A stretch of DNA of 14,893 bases from UBA668 sp043721915 (GCA_043721915.1 JAYSPV010000151.1:1-14893); one strand, 5' to 3'. Positions 1 to 8,554 are shown, numbered from the stretch's first letter. Program-made: numbers and translations. The notes: generated by a model from the sequence alone, not told the origin.

Positions 1-170
1 CACGATCGATCGTGTGGCTCGACGACCTCTCCGAGGAACGCGATCCCCACAGCTACGATTTGTGCCAGCGGCACGGGGCACGCTTGTCCGTGCCCAACGG
101 CTGGCGCATGGAAGATCGTCGGTCGCGTCGCGAGCTCGTGTACGCCTCCGGTTCACGCCTGGCCGGCTGA
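1..170 (+). CDS. DUF3499 family protein, C-terminal part
   Basis: The 5' end is cut by the window edge. Reading from base 3 gives 55 residues before the TGA at 168-170. The core PHSYDLCQRHGARLSVPNGW resembles the conserved C-terminal part of actinobacterial DUF3499 proteins, which have 'EPHSWDLC..H..R.TAPRGWE' (for example the mycobacterial protein next to manB). The function of the family is unknown. Family members carry an N-terminal Cys-rich segment that would lie upstream of this window; only one Cys is visible here. The tail after NGW is basic and low in complexity. The position just upstream of the manB region agrees with the usual actinobacterial gene order. I infer the identity from this motif and the context. 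Confidence 0.75.
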   Translation, partial: RSIVWLDDLSEERDPHSYDLCQRHGARLSVPNGWRMEDRRSRRELVYASGSRLAG

Positions 171-217
171 TTCTCTCGGCGCGGCTGGCGCGGCTGTCGC
201 CAGCGCACGTCCTCGGA

Positions 218-223
218 TAGCGT
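218..223 (+). promoter_or_regulatory. -10-like hexamer TAGCGT before the CPBP gene
   Basis: TAGCGT fits the actinobacterial -10 pattern TANNNT and lies 8 nt before the GTG at 232. This spacing would put the transcript start at or next to the start codon, giving a leaderless mRNA. An alternative in-frame TTG at 223 overlaps the hexamer, so it would not be transcribed from this promoter. No clear -35 box is seen. Confidence 0.35.
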
Positions 224-231
224 TGCCAGCC

Positions 232-963
232 GTGCCGCCTCCCAGCCTGCCCCCGATTCGGACGGCGGGAGATCGTCTCGACATCACCATCCGTGATGCG
301 GCACTCGTCTGGCTCGGCGCGTGGGTGGCCGGTGTCATTGCGGGTGGCGCGATTGCCGGCGCCAGCGGCGCATCCACACTCGCCGAAGCGGGCCCCGGCT
401 GGTTGGCGGCATCGGCGATGGGGCAATGGCTGCCGATGGTGGCCGCCATCGTCTACCTCGGGCGGCGCTCGGGGGTGGGCGATCTGGCCGCCGACTTCGG
501 GCTGTCCTTCCGGTCGATCGATCTGATCGGTGTGCCCATCGGGGTGGTCACGCAGCTGGTGCTGGTCCGCCTCGTCTACCTGCCGCTGGAGGGGATCTGG
601 CCCGACGCGTTCACGATGGACAAGATCGAACAGCGAGCGCGCGACACCTACGAGAGCGCGCACGGCGGTGGCCTCGTGCTGCTCGTTCTCGTGGTCGTCG
701 TCGGAGCGCCGCTCGTCGAGGAGCTCACCTATCGCGGATTGCTGCAGGGGGCGTTCACCCGCAGGCTGAACGACTGGGTCGGTCTGGTCATCGTCGCCGC
801 ATGGTTCGCCGTGATCCACTTCCAACCCGTCGAGATCCCCGGGTTGTTCGTCGTCGGCCTGGTTCTCGGCGTCGGCGCCCTGCGAACCGGACGGCTCGGG
901 TTGAGCGTCATCGCGCACATGGCGTTCAACGCCACCGGTCTCATCCTGGTCGCGACGACGTGA
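232..963 (+). CDS. CPBP family intramembrane glutamic endopeptidase-like protein
   Basis: A 243-residue polytopic membrane protein of the CPBP (Abi/Rce1-like) family. Members are membrane-embedded glutamic proteases or protease-like proteins linked to prenyl-protein processing, bacteriocin self-immunity or envelope functions. All three family motifs are present with the GTG-232 start: EExxYR (E163, E164, R168), FxxxH (F192, H196) and HxxxN (H229, N233), so it is likely catalytically competent. Hydrophobic segments occur around residues 22-45, 60-75, 95-115, 145-160, 180-195 and 200-240. GTG 232 is chosen over the TTG at 223 because a -10-like hexamer ends at 223 and no Shine-Dalgarno sequence is seen. 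The gene lies between DUF3499 and a large membrane protein, both on the same strand. The substrate is unknown. Confidence 0.85.
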   Translation: MPPPSLPPIRTAGDRLDITIRDAALVWLGAWVAGVIAGGAIAGASGASTLAEAGPGWLAASAMGQWLPMVAAIVYLGRRSGVGDLAADFGLSFRSIDLIGVPIGVVTQLVLVRLVYLPLEGIWPDAFTMDKIEQRARDTYESAHGGGLVLLVLVVVVGAPLVEELTYRGLLQGAFTRRLNDWVGLVIVAAWFAVIHFQPVEIPGLFVVGLVLGVGALRTGRLGLSVIAHMAFNATGLILVATT

Positions 964-1003
964 CGCCAACTCGCGTCCACCGCATGGAAGACTGCCCGAC
1001 GGC

Positions 1004-3721
1004 ATGAGCGAGCAGTCCCGCGTCGACGAAACCATCCCCGAACCGTTGGCGGCCACCGACGTCGCGGATGCTGCACCAGCCCGATCGGGCAGCGACCTGT
1101 GGGGGCGCGTCGGCCGACGCATCATCCGCCGGCCGACGGACTGGCTCAACGCCCCGTGGCCCACCGAGCGCATCATCCAGTACCTCACCGCTCTCCTCCT
1201 GGTCGGTGGCGCCACACTCGCGGTGCTGAAGATCGTGCACCTCGATCTGGTGTTCACCAACAACACGCCAACCGGCGGCGACATGGGCGCCCACGTGATG
1301 GGGCCCGCGTACCTGCGCGACCACCTGCTGCCGAGTGGGCAGATCTCGGGATGGAGCAACTACTGGTACAACGGTTTGCCGATGTACCGGTTCTACATGG
1401 TGGTGCCGGCGTTGATGATCGTGTTGCTGAACGTCATCTTCCCGTACGGCGTCGCCTTCAAGATCGTGGCGATCCTCGGCATCATCACGCTGCCGTTCTG
1501 CTGCTGGGCGTTCGGTCGCCTTGCTCGTTTCCGCTTCCCGATCCCCGAGCTGATGGCGTTGGCTGGCCTGGTGTTCCTGTTCGACGAGAGCTTCACCATC
1601 TACGGCGGCAACGTGCCCAGCACGATGGCTGGCGAGTTTTCCTTCTCGATCGCACTGTCGTTCGCGATCCTCGGTCTCGGACTGTTCGCCCGTGGCCTGG
1701 AGACCGGCAAGTACCGCAACTGGACGGCCGTCGTACTCGCGCTGGCGATGCTCTCGCACGGCATCGTGCTGATCTTCGTGGTGGTCGGCGCACTGCTGAT
1801 GTGGCTGATCTGGATGGACAAGACGCGCTTCATCTACGGAATGACGATGGGCATCACAGCAGTAGCCTTGAGTGCTTTCTGGGTGTTCCCGTTCCTCTTC
1901 AACCACGCCTACATGACCGACATGAAGTACGGTTTCCGGCCCGACGGCGGTGGCGACAGCTTCTGGGACATGTTCTTCGATCTCAGCCCGTTCTGGGACA
2001 TTGTCGTCGGCGCGCTCGCGATGATCGGCTTCGTCAGCAGCGTCGCCAAGCGCAACCTCACCGGCGCATGGCTCGGCATCACGTGCTTCGCGCTGATGGC
2101 GCTGGTGTTCCTCACCCGCGAGAGCTTGCCCGTGATCGGCTTGCTGTGGAACCCGCGGCTGTTGCCGTTCCTGTACCTCCTGCGCTTCATGCTGATGATG
2201 GTCGGCATCGTCGATCTCGCTCACCTCGTCTTCCGGGGGGTCAAGCTGCGTGTGCCGACGAGCCGCGAAACCGCCCGCGTCGGGGCGATAGTTGCGGTGT
2301 CGGTAGGGGCCGTGGTCGCCGTGACGCAGCTGTTCTTCTTCCGAGAGATGCCGGGCGCCTATCTCACCACCAAGGCCGGCAAGCCCGTCTATTCATGGGG
2401 CCTCGGCGGGTGGGACCCGTTGAACATGATCAACCAGGGCGACAAGACCGATGCGTACAGCGACGGGTGGACCCGCTACAACTTCAACGGCTACGAGGGT
2501 TGCCCGTCGCCCGAACTGTGCCGCCGCTACTACGGCGAGTACTACAACCTGGTCAACACCATGGCCGACCTCGGCAAGGCCTCCGATCCCGAGCTCGGCT
2601 GCGGCCGTGCGATGTGGGAGAACAACTCGGCGAACGGCAGCTACGGCACCACCATGGCGCTGATGCTGCTTCCGCACTGGACCGACGGGTGCATCACCAG
2701 CCAGGAGGGCCTGTTCTTCGAGGCGTCCGGCACCACCCCGTACCACTTCCTGACCGTCGCCGCGATGAGCCAGAGCAGCTCGAACCCGGTGCGCGAGCTG
2801 CGCTACACCGACAACAACGCGGCAGTCGGTGTACCGATGATGCAGAAGATGGGCATCAAGTACCTGATGGTCTTCACCTCGGCCGCGCGAGGACAGGCCG
2901 ATGCCCGTGGCGATCTCGAACTGGTTGGCGAGAGCGGCCCCTGGAAGATCTACCGTGTGGCCGACAGCGACGTGGTCGTGCCGCTCACCGTCCAGCCCGT
3001 GGTGGTGGAGGGACGCGGCGGCGACCAGCGCGAACGGAACCTGGAGCTGGGCACCAGCTGGTTCCAGCACAGCGACGAGTGGTTGGCGCTTCCCGCCGAC
3101 GACGGCCCTGAGGAGTGGCAGCGCATCGAGGCACAGGTGGACATCTCCCGCCAGATCGGCACGGCGCCGATGACGCCGGGCCGCAAGGTGGACATTGTCG
3201 TGCCCGCCGGGCAGATCGTGCCCGTACCACTCGATCCGATCACGATCAGCAACTACCGGATGGGCAACCAGGATCTCAGTTTCGATGTCTCACAGGTCGG
3301 CGTGCCGGTGCTGGTCAAGATGAGCTACTTCCCCAACTGGGAGGTCGACGGAGCCGACGGGCCGTACCGCGTCGCGCCGAACTTCATGGTCGTGATCCCT
3401 CGGTCGACGCACGTGTACATGCACTACGAGACGTCGGGGTCCGACTACTTCTTCTACCTGGTCACCCTCCTGGGCGTTGCGCTGCTCGTCTTCTGGAGGC
3501 TCCGCGGCGACGTCAGGCACCGCAGCCCGCATCCGTTCATCCTCACCCCCGGCGTCGACGATCCAGAGATCAACGAACCTGTCGAGTTGTCGACGCAGGA
3601 TCACTCCTTCTTCAGCGCAGCACCGGCCCCGGGCGAGGACTCAGTTGCGGCGGAACCGATCGGCGAGCCCGTCGATCTGCCGGCGGCCGAGGTCGCCGAA
3701 CCGCCACCCGATAGCGTCTGA
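1004..3721 (+). CDS. Large polytopic membrane protein, GT-C / YfhO-like (6-pyruvoyl-tetrahydropterin synthase-related membrane domain type)
   Basis: A 905-residue protein. After a polar N-terminus, the first membrane segment lies at about 57-78, followed by a loop with GGDMGAH (D93, H97) and WYNGLPMYRFY. An acidic residue early in the first outer loop is typical of GT-C glycosyltransferases, where it binds the polyprenyl-phosphate sugar donor. Several more membrane segments run to about residue 450. Next comes a large, probably extracytoplasmic domain with many Tyr, Trp and Asn, then a final membrane helix at 815-833 and an acidic, Pro- and Glu-rich tail of about 65 residues. The stretch MQKMGIKYLMVF followed by a 'W-x-I-Y' strand resembles the soluble part of YfhO-like membrane proteins. 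The gene ends 6 nt before manB, suggesting co-translation and possibly use of ManB-derived sugar donors; that link is inference. An enzymatic role is not proven by sequence alone. Confidence 0.7.
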   Translation: MSEQSRVDETIPEPLAATDVADAAPARSGSDLWGRVGRRIIRRPTDWLNAPWPTERIIQYLTALLLVGGATLAVLKIVHLDLVFTNNTPTGGDMGAHVMGPAYLRDHLLPSGQISGWSNYWYNGLPMYRFYMVVPALMIVLLNVIFPYGVAFKIVAILGIITLPFCCWAFGRLARFRFPIPELMALAGLVFLFDESFTIYGGNVPSTMAGEFSFSIALSFAILGLGLFARGLETGKYRNWTAVVLALAMLSHGIVLIFVVVGALLMWLIWMDKTRFIYGMTMGITAVALSAFWVFPFLFNHAYMTDMKYGFRPDGGGDSFWDMFFDLSPFWDIVVGALAMIGFVSSVAKRNLTGAWLGITCFALMALVFLTRESLPVIGLLWNPRLLPFLYLLRFMLMMVGIVDLAHLVFRGVKLRVPTSRETARVGAIVAVSVGAVVAVTQLFFFREMPGAYLTTKAGKPVYSWGLGGWDPLNMINQGDKTDAYSDGWTRYNFNGYEGCPSPELCRRYYGEYYNLVNTMADLGKASDPELGCGRAMWENNSANGSYGTTMALMLLPHWTDGCITSQEGLFFEASGTTPYHFLTVAAMSQSSSNPVRELRYTDNNAAVGVPMMQKMGIKYLMVFTSAARGQADARGDLELVGESGPWKIYRVADSDVVVPLTVQPVVVEGRGGDQRERNLELGTSWFQHSDEWLALPADDGPEEWQRIEAQVDISRQIGTAPMTPGRKVDIVVPAGQIVPVPLDPITISNYRMGNQDLSFDVSQVGVPVLVKMSYFPNWEVDGADGPYRVAPNFMVVIPRSTHVYMHYETSGSDYFFYLVTLLGVALLVFWRLRGDVRHRSPHPFILTPGVDDPEINEPVELSTQDHSFFSAAPAPGEDSVAAEPIGEPVDLPAAEVAEPPPDSV

Positions 3722-3727
3722 CACCGC

Positions 3728-5098
3728 ATGTTCTCCACTGAACCAACGGTGCTCGACGAGATCGTCAAGGCGTACGACGTCCGTGGCACCGTCCCTGACC
3801 AGGTCAACACCGAGGTCGCATATGCGTTCGGTGTAGCCTTTGCCCGATTCGTCGATTCAACCCGCGTGCTCGTAGCGCGCGACATGCGACCTTCCGGACC
3901 TGAGCTGGCGGATGCGTTCGCTCGTGGTGTGATGGAGCAAGGGCTCGATGTCGTCGACCTGGGCCTGGCCAGCACCGATCTGATGTACTACGCGGCCGGC
4001 ACGCTCGATGCGCCAGGTGCGATCTTCACTGCTTCGCACAACCCGGCGCAGTACAACGGCGTCAAGTTCTGCCTCAGCGGCGCTCGCCCCGTCGGCGTGG
4101 ACACCGGGCTCGATCAGGTGAAAGCGACAGCCGCCGACGTGTTGCGCGGCAACGGTCCGCTGCCGGCTGCACGTGCAGGCTCAGCGAGCCAACGCAACCT
4201 TCTGGAGGCGTTCGCGGACCACGTGGTGTCGTTCGTGGACGTCGCCTCGCTGCGCCCGTTGCGCGTCGTCGCCGACACCGCCAATGGGATGGGCGGCCTC
4301 GTCGTTCCGGCCGTGTTCGAGCGACTTCCGCAGATCACGCTGGAGGTGATGTACGGCGAGCTCGATGGCACGTTCCCCAACCACCCCGCCGATCCGTTGC
4401 AGCCCGCCAACCAGCGCGACCTGCAGGCTCGCGTGGTGGCCGGTGGTTTCGACATCGGCCTCGCGTTCGATGGCGATGCCGACCGCGTCTTCGTGGTAGA
4501 TGAGGCCGGTCGCGGCCTGAGCGGCAGCACCACGACGGCCCTGCTTGCAGCGGGTGTGCTGCGCACCAACCCCGGTGCCACCATCCTTCACAACCTCATC
4601 TGCTCGCGGGCGGTGCCAGAGGTCATCCGCGAGCACGGTGGCGTTCCGGTGCGCACGAAGGTAGGCCACAGCTTCATCAAGCAGCGGATGGCCGAAACGG
4701 GCGCGGTGTTCGGCGGCGAGCACTCCGCGCACTACTACTTCTTGAGGAACTTCCGCGCCGACAGCGGCCTGATCGCCAGCATGCTCGTGCTCAACGAGGT
4801 CAGTCGTGCCGAGACCGACCTGTCGGTGGTGCGCAAGCCGTTCGAACGCTATTCGTCCAGCGGTGAGATCAACACGCAGGTGCCGGACACGGCGATGGTC
4901 ATCGCGCATGTGGCCGGGCAGTTCGCCGGGTTCGCACAGGACGACCTCGACGGCCTCACCGTGGATTGCGGCCCGTGGTGGTTCAACCTGCGGCCCTCCA
5001 ACACCGAACCGTTGCTTCGTCTCAACCTGGAAGCCCCCAACCGTGACGAGTGCGACCAGCGAGTAGCAGAGCTGCTCGCGCTGATCACCAGCCTGTAG
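3728..5098 (+). CDS. manB: Phosphomannomutase / phosphoglucomutase
   Basis: A 456-residue alpha-D-phosphohexomutase that interconverts hexose 6-phosphate and 1-phosphate, feeding GDP-mannose or other sugar nucleotides. All four signature loops are visible: the phosphoserine loop TASHNP (101-106, S103 is the phosphorylated serine), the metal loop DGDADR (248-253), the sugar-specificity loop GGEHSAH (329-335) and the phosphate-binding loop RPSNTEP (422-428). GEHS is the form seen in PMM/PGM enzymes, so either hexose may be used. The length is normal for the family. The ATG lies 6 nt after the stop of the upstream membrane protein without a good Shine-Dalgarno sequence, which suggests translational coupling. 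The nearby DUF3499 and Trm112-like genes match the manB neighbourhood of other Actinobacteria. I see no manA or SIS-domain gene next to it. Confidence 0.95.
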   Translation: MFSTEPTVLDEIVKAYDVRGTVPDQVNTEVAYAFGVAFARFVDSTRVLVARDMRPSGPELADAFARGVMEQGLDVVDLGLASTDLMYYAAGTLDAPGAIFTASHNPAQYNGVKFCLSGARPVGVDTGLDQVKATAADVLRGNGPLPAARAGSASQRNLLEAFADHVVSFVDVASLRPLRVVADTANGMGGLVVPAVFERLPQITLEVMYGELDGTFPNHPADPLQPANQRDLQARVVAGGFDIGLAFDGDADRVFVVDEAGRGLSGSTTTALLAAGVLRTNPGATILHNLICSRAVPEVIREHGGVPVRTKVGHSFIKQRMAETGAVFGGEHSAHYYFLRNFRADSGLIASMLVLNEVSRAETDLSVVRKPFERYSSSGEINTQVPDTAMVIAHVAGQFAGFAQDDLDGLTVDCGPWWFNLRPSNTEPLLRLNLEAPNRDECDQRVAELLALITSL

Positions 5099-5102
5099 GG
5101 CC

Positions 5103-5113
5103 GGAGAAGGAAG
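5103..5113 (+). promoter_or_regulatory. Shine-Dalgarno region deciding the Trm112-like start
   Basis: GGAGAAGGAAG is purine-rich and ends 9 nt before the ATG at 5123, a normal spacing. The in-frame TTG at 5114 directly abuts it and would have no spacer. The ATG is therefore the better start. Confidence 0.6.
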
Positions 5114-5122
5114 TTGCCCCCA

Positions 5123-5359
5123 ATGACGCTCGACCCACGTTTGCTGGCCGTGCTGGCCTGCCCTGTCGACAAGGGCCCGTTGTTCTACCTCGGCGACGAC
5201 GGTGGCCTCTACAACCCTCGTCTGCGTCGCCGGTACCTGGTCACCGGAGGCATCCCGGTGATGCTGCCCGATGAGGCGCATTCCGTCGACGAGGCCGAAG
5301 CTGCAGCGTTGGATGCTCGCATCGCCGCTGGCGAGTTGTCAGCGACGTTCGCCACCTGA
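5123..5359 (+). CDS. Trm112-like (UPF0434 family) small protein
   Basis: A 78-residue protein with the Trm112/UPF0434 pattern: LLAVLACPVDKGPL near the N-terminus, a short hydrophilic turn, then RRYLVTGGIPVMLPDEA. In eukaryotes and archaea, Trm112 activates several methyltransferases; bacterial single-domain members are poorly understood. Canonical zinc-ribbon members have up to four Cys, but here only C13 remains and the second Cys pair is replaced by 'NPRLRR', so zinc is probably not bound. An Ala-, Asp- and Glu-rich C-terminal helix follows. The start 24 nt after manB and its own strong Shine-Dalgarno sequence make it the last gene of the manB transcription unit. ahcY, a methylation-cycle enzyme, lies further downstream, but no functional link can be claimed. 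Confidence 0.8.
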   Translation: MTLDPRLLAVLACPVDKGPLFYLGDDGGLYNPRLRRRYLVTGGIPVMLPDEAHSVDEAEAAALDARIAAGELSATFAT

Positions 5360-5383
5360 CGGGCACGGTCCGCAGCGCGCTGG

Positions 5384-5389
5384 TAGTCT
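5384..5389 (+). promoter_or_regulatory. -10-like hexamer TAGTCT upstream of the repeat protein
   Basis: TAGTCT fits TANNNT and lies in the 118-bp gap between the Trm112-like gene and the secreted repeat protein. A GTG follows after 8 nt (5398), so the transcript could begin at that codon. No convincing -35 box is seen. Confidence 0.35.
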
Positions 5390-5397
5390 CTCCCCAA

Positions 5398-5481
5398 GTG
5401 AGTGGCGGGCGTTGTCAACGGGCACCGGTTGATTCCGGCCCGGCAGTGGTGGCCCGGTCGGGCAGATTGGTGTTGTCATGA
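5398..5481 (+). CDS. Possible 27-codon upstream ORF coupled to the secreted repeat protein
   Basis: A GTG placed 8 nt after the -10-like TAGTCT opens a reading frame of 27 codons. Its TGA (5479-5481) overlaps the ATG of the following gene as ATGA. The peptide begins MSGGRCQRAPVDSG and resembles nothing I recognise. The downstream ATG at 5478 has no clear Shine-Dalgarno sequence, so re-initiation after this leader would explain how it is translated. The ORF is short and may be chance in GC-rich DNA. Treat it as a candidate only. Confidence 0.25.
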   Translation: MSGGRCQRAPVDSGPAVVARSGRLVLS

Positions 5482-6914
5482 AGCGTCCGATTTCGTTCCG
5501 TGGGCTGATCGTTCTGACGTTGCTTGCGGTCTCCGTCATCGTCGCCCCCGGTGCCTCCCCGGTGTCGGCAGTGATACCGTCCTGCACTTGGTGCGCAGGT
5601 GGCGAGTACCACCCGCTCCTCCCCACTCGCATCCTCGACACACGCGATTCACCCGAGAGCCCGTCGATCAATGATGTTGCTCCGCTCGGCGCAAAGCCGC
5701 TGACGACCAACACGCCTGGCGTCAACCCCACGTTCGACATCCAACTCACCGGTCGGGGCGGTATCCCAGTGGCCGCCTCCGATGTTTTGGCGGTGGCCGT
5801 CAACATCACTGTGGTCTCGCCCACGCAACGCGGTTTCCTGGCTGCCTACGCCGCGGGCTCTCCTTCGACCTCGTCGGTGGTCAACTTCAGGGCCGACCAG
5901 ACGGTGCCAAACCTTGCCATCGTGCGGCCGGACGACCTGCACGGCAAGCTGACCATTCTCCTCAAGGGCATCGCTGCTGGGTCTGCTCACGTGCTGGTCG
6001 ACGTGTTCGGGTGGTGGTCCACCAGTACGTACGCAGCGACGGGCACTGTCGATGACGGCGACGAGCGCGGCGCTCGGCTCGAACTACCGGTCGGTGGCAG
6101 CCCCGGGCGCATTCTCGACACCCGGTCCGCGGGCGGGCCGATGGGGCCGGCAAGCAGCCGCGAGGTCATCATTCGCGGCGCTGTCGTTCAGGGCACCGCC
6201 ACCGAAATCGTGCCCAAGGAAACGGACGTGGTCGGGGTGCTGATCAACGTCACGGCGGTCCTGCCCACGACGTTCGGCTTCGTAGCGGTCGTTCCCGAGG
6301 CGGTGGTCGGTACGCCGGCCACCTCCAACCTGAACCTGTCTAGCGGCCTGACGAAAGCGAATCTCGTCCTGGTGCCCGTTGGTGTCGACGGAAAGATCCG
6401 TGTCTTCAACTCGGCGGGTAACACCAATGTGGTGATCGACGTGATGGGCGTGCTGCGCGTCGGTCGACCCGAAGCGACTCGCGCCGGGCGGGTCATCCCG
6501 CTGACATCCCCCTACCGGGTGCTCGATACGCGCCAGCCGGCATTTGGTGCGGTGCCACTCGGGCCGGGCCAGGCAGAGGATTGGAGCTTCGCCAACTTCG
6601 TGGCGAGCGTCAACGTCAATGGTGTGCCGGTGGGCAAGCAGAGCGCGTTGCTGGGCAACCTCACCAATGCAAGTCTCACACGTCAGTACCCTTCGGTGAG
6701 CGTGCCGTCCAGCTACCTCACGGTGTGCCCCGGGGAGTGTCCGCTCGTGCCGAGCGGAGCCCCGGCCTACTCGAACCTCAACTCCGTCGAGTCCGGGCCA
6801 GTGCCTAACCTGGCGTTCGTCTCGTACGGCCCCAACAACGCAGTTCGAGTGTTCAACAATCGCGGCTACGCGCACTACATCCTCGATGTCAGTGCCGTCG
6901 TCCTGGCCGACTGA
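5478..6914 (+). CDS. Secreted protein with three ILDTR-type beta repeats
   Basis: A 478-residue protein with a Sec-type signal peptide: a basic MKRP start, a hydrophobic core at 10-23 and a likely cut after VSA (A31). The mature part is three tandem copies of a domain of about 110-125 residues. Each begins (R)ILDTR or (R)VLDTR (51-56, 211-216, 347-352). Each has a middle hydrophobic strand of the VAVNITVV/VLINVTAV type followed by a GFxxx strand (less clear in copy 3), then a 'SNLN...NLA/VLV' segment, and ends with V-x-D-V-x-G or a variant (D175, D321, D470). Copy 3 carries a Cys-containing insertion (TVCPGECP). Such repeats occur in tandem in secreted proteins of Acidimicrobiia and relatives, often fused to enzymes; here there is no enzyme domain. 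The function is unknown; a surface or adhesive role is a guess. No sortase motif or C-terminal anchor is seen. Confidence 0.75.
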   Translation: MKRPISFRGLIVLTLLAVSVIVAPGASPVSAVIPSCTWCAGGEYHPLLPTRILDTRDSPESPSINDVAPLGAKPLTTNTPGVNPTFDIQLTGRGGIPVAASDVLAVAVNITVVSPTQRGFLAAYAAGSPSTSSVVNFRADQTVPNLAIVRPDDLHGKLTILLKGIAAGSAHVLVDVFGWWSTSTYAATGTVDDGDERGARLELPVGGSPGRILDTRSAGGPMGPASSREVIIRGAVVQGTATEIVPKETDVVGVLINVTAVLPTTFGFVAVVPEAVVGTPATSNLNLSSGLTKANLVLVPVGVDGKIRVFNSAGNTNVVIDVMGVLRVGRPEATRAGRVIPLTSPYRVLDTRQPAFGAVPLGPGQAEDWSFANFVASVNVNGVPVGKQSALLGNLTNASLTRQYPSVSVPSSYLTVCPGECPLVPSGAPAYSNLNSVESGPVPNLAFVSYGPNNAVRVFNNRGYAHYILDVSAVVLAD

Positions 6915-6919
6915 GCCCC

Positions 6920-6925
6920 TAGACT
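6920..6925 (+). promoter_or_regulatory. -10-like hexamer TAGACT for ahcY
   Basis: TAGACT fits TANNNT and lies just after the stop of the repeat protein. A start about 7 nt downstream would give ahcY a 5' UTR of about 90 nt, unlike the near-leaderless arrangement suggested for several other genes in the window. The long leader holds the structured RNA described separately. Confidence 0.4.
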
Positions 6926-6927
6926 GA

Positions 6928-7021
6928 AGCCCTGTTCGGGCTGATCAGAGAGCTGCCAGTTGGCACCGGCCCGGTCGCAACCACGCGTTGCTGTTCCTGC
7001 CATCCTCTCTGGGAGATATCA
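6928..7021 (+). ncRNA. Candidate structured cis-regulatory leader (riboswitch-like) of ahcY
   Basis: CAGAGAG (6946-6952) is perfectly complementary to CTCTCTG (7005-7011) and would close a multi-branch structure. Inside lie three hairpins: TGCC-AGTT-GGCA (6954-6965), CCG-GCC-CGG (6966-6974) and GCAAC-CACGC-GTTGC (6977-6991). TGAT (6942-6945) could pair with ATCA (7018-7021) around the ribosome-binding site. A further hairpin AGCCC-TGTTC-GGGCT (6928-6942) precedes the core. The Shine-Dalgarno GGAG (7012-7015) sits right after the closing stem. TCTC (7006-7009) can instead pair with GAGA (7013-7016) and hide it, so the two states exclude each other. AGAG, GGCCC, GCAACC and TGCTGTTCCTGCC occur in the order seen in SAM-I-clan riboswitches, but the GAGGGA part and the asymmetric P3 are missing, so I do not assign it to that class. 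Confidence 0.45.
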
Positions 7022-7023
7022 CC

Positions 7024-8487
<1,464 letters not shown>

Positions 8488-8501
8488 GGCTCCCTCGGCA
8501 C

Positions 8502-8554
8502 CCGGTTTCTGGGTGCAATCTGTCGCATTCCGGTTTCTGGGTGCATTCTGTTGC
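8502..8554 (+). repeat. Two direct repeats, 28-bp period, in the ahcY/yczE-like intergenic region
   Basis: CCGGTTTCTGGGTGCA starts at 8502 and again at 8530. Over 25 bases (8502-8526 versus 8530-8554) the copies differ at only two positions. The first copy is also part of a small hairpin GCACCC-GGTTTCT-GGGTGC (8498-8516), and the second forms the 5' arm of the large hairpin at 8536-8580. The arrangement resembles REP-like or miniature palindromic elements. No transposase gene or target-site duplication is visible. Confidence 0.7.

Noticed and set aside
14..220. Plus-strand 68-codon frame near the left edge.
   Set aside because: The overlapping frame ending at 170 has clear DUF3499 similarity; this one is Arg- and Ala-rich with no recognisable pattern.
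941..2224. Long minus-strand open frame opposite the GT-C-like gene.
   Set aside because: The product is rich in His, Gln, Glu and Asp with no recognisable domain, typical of the antisense frame of a GC-rich gene. The plus strand encodes a coherent membrane protein.
6928..6942. AGCCC-TGTTC-GGGCT hairpin as a terminator for the secreted repeat gene.
   Set aside because: The stem is only 5 bp, there is no U-tract, and it overlaps the presumed start of the ahcY transcript. It is kept only as part of the leader description.
6958..6970. TTGGCACCGGC in the ahcY leader resembles the T-box sequence UGGNACCG.
   Set aside because: A T-box needs a long Stem I with a specifier loop upstream, but the preceding gene ends at 6914 and the leader is only about 90 nt. 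A tRNA-sensing control of ahcY is also not expected.
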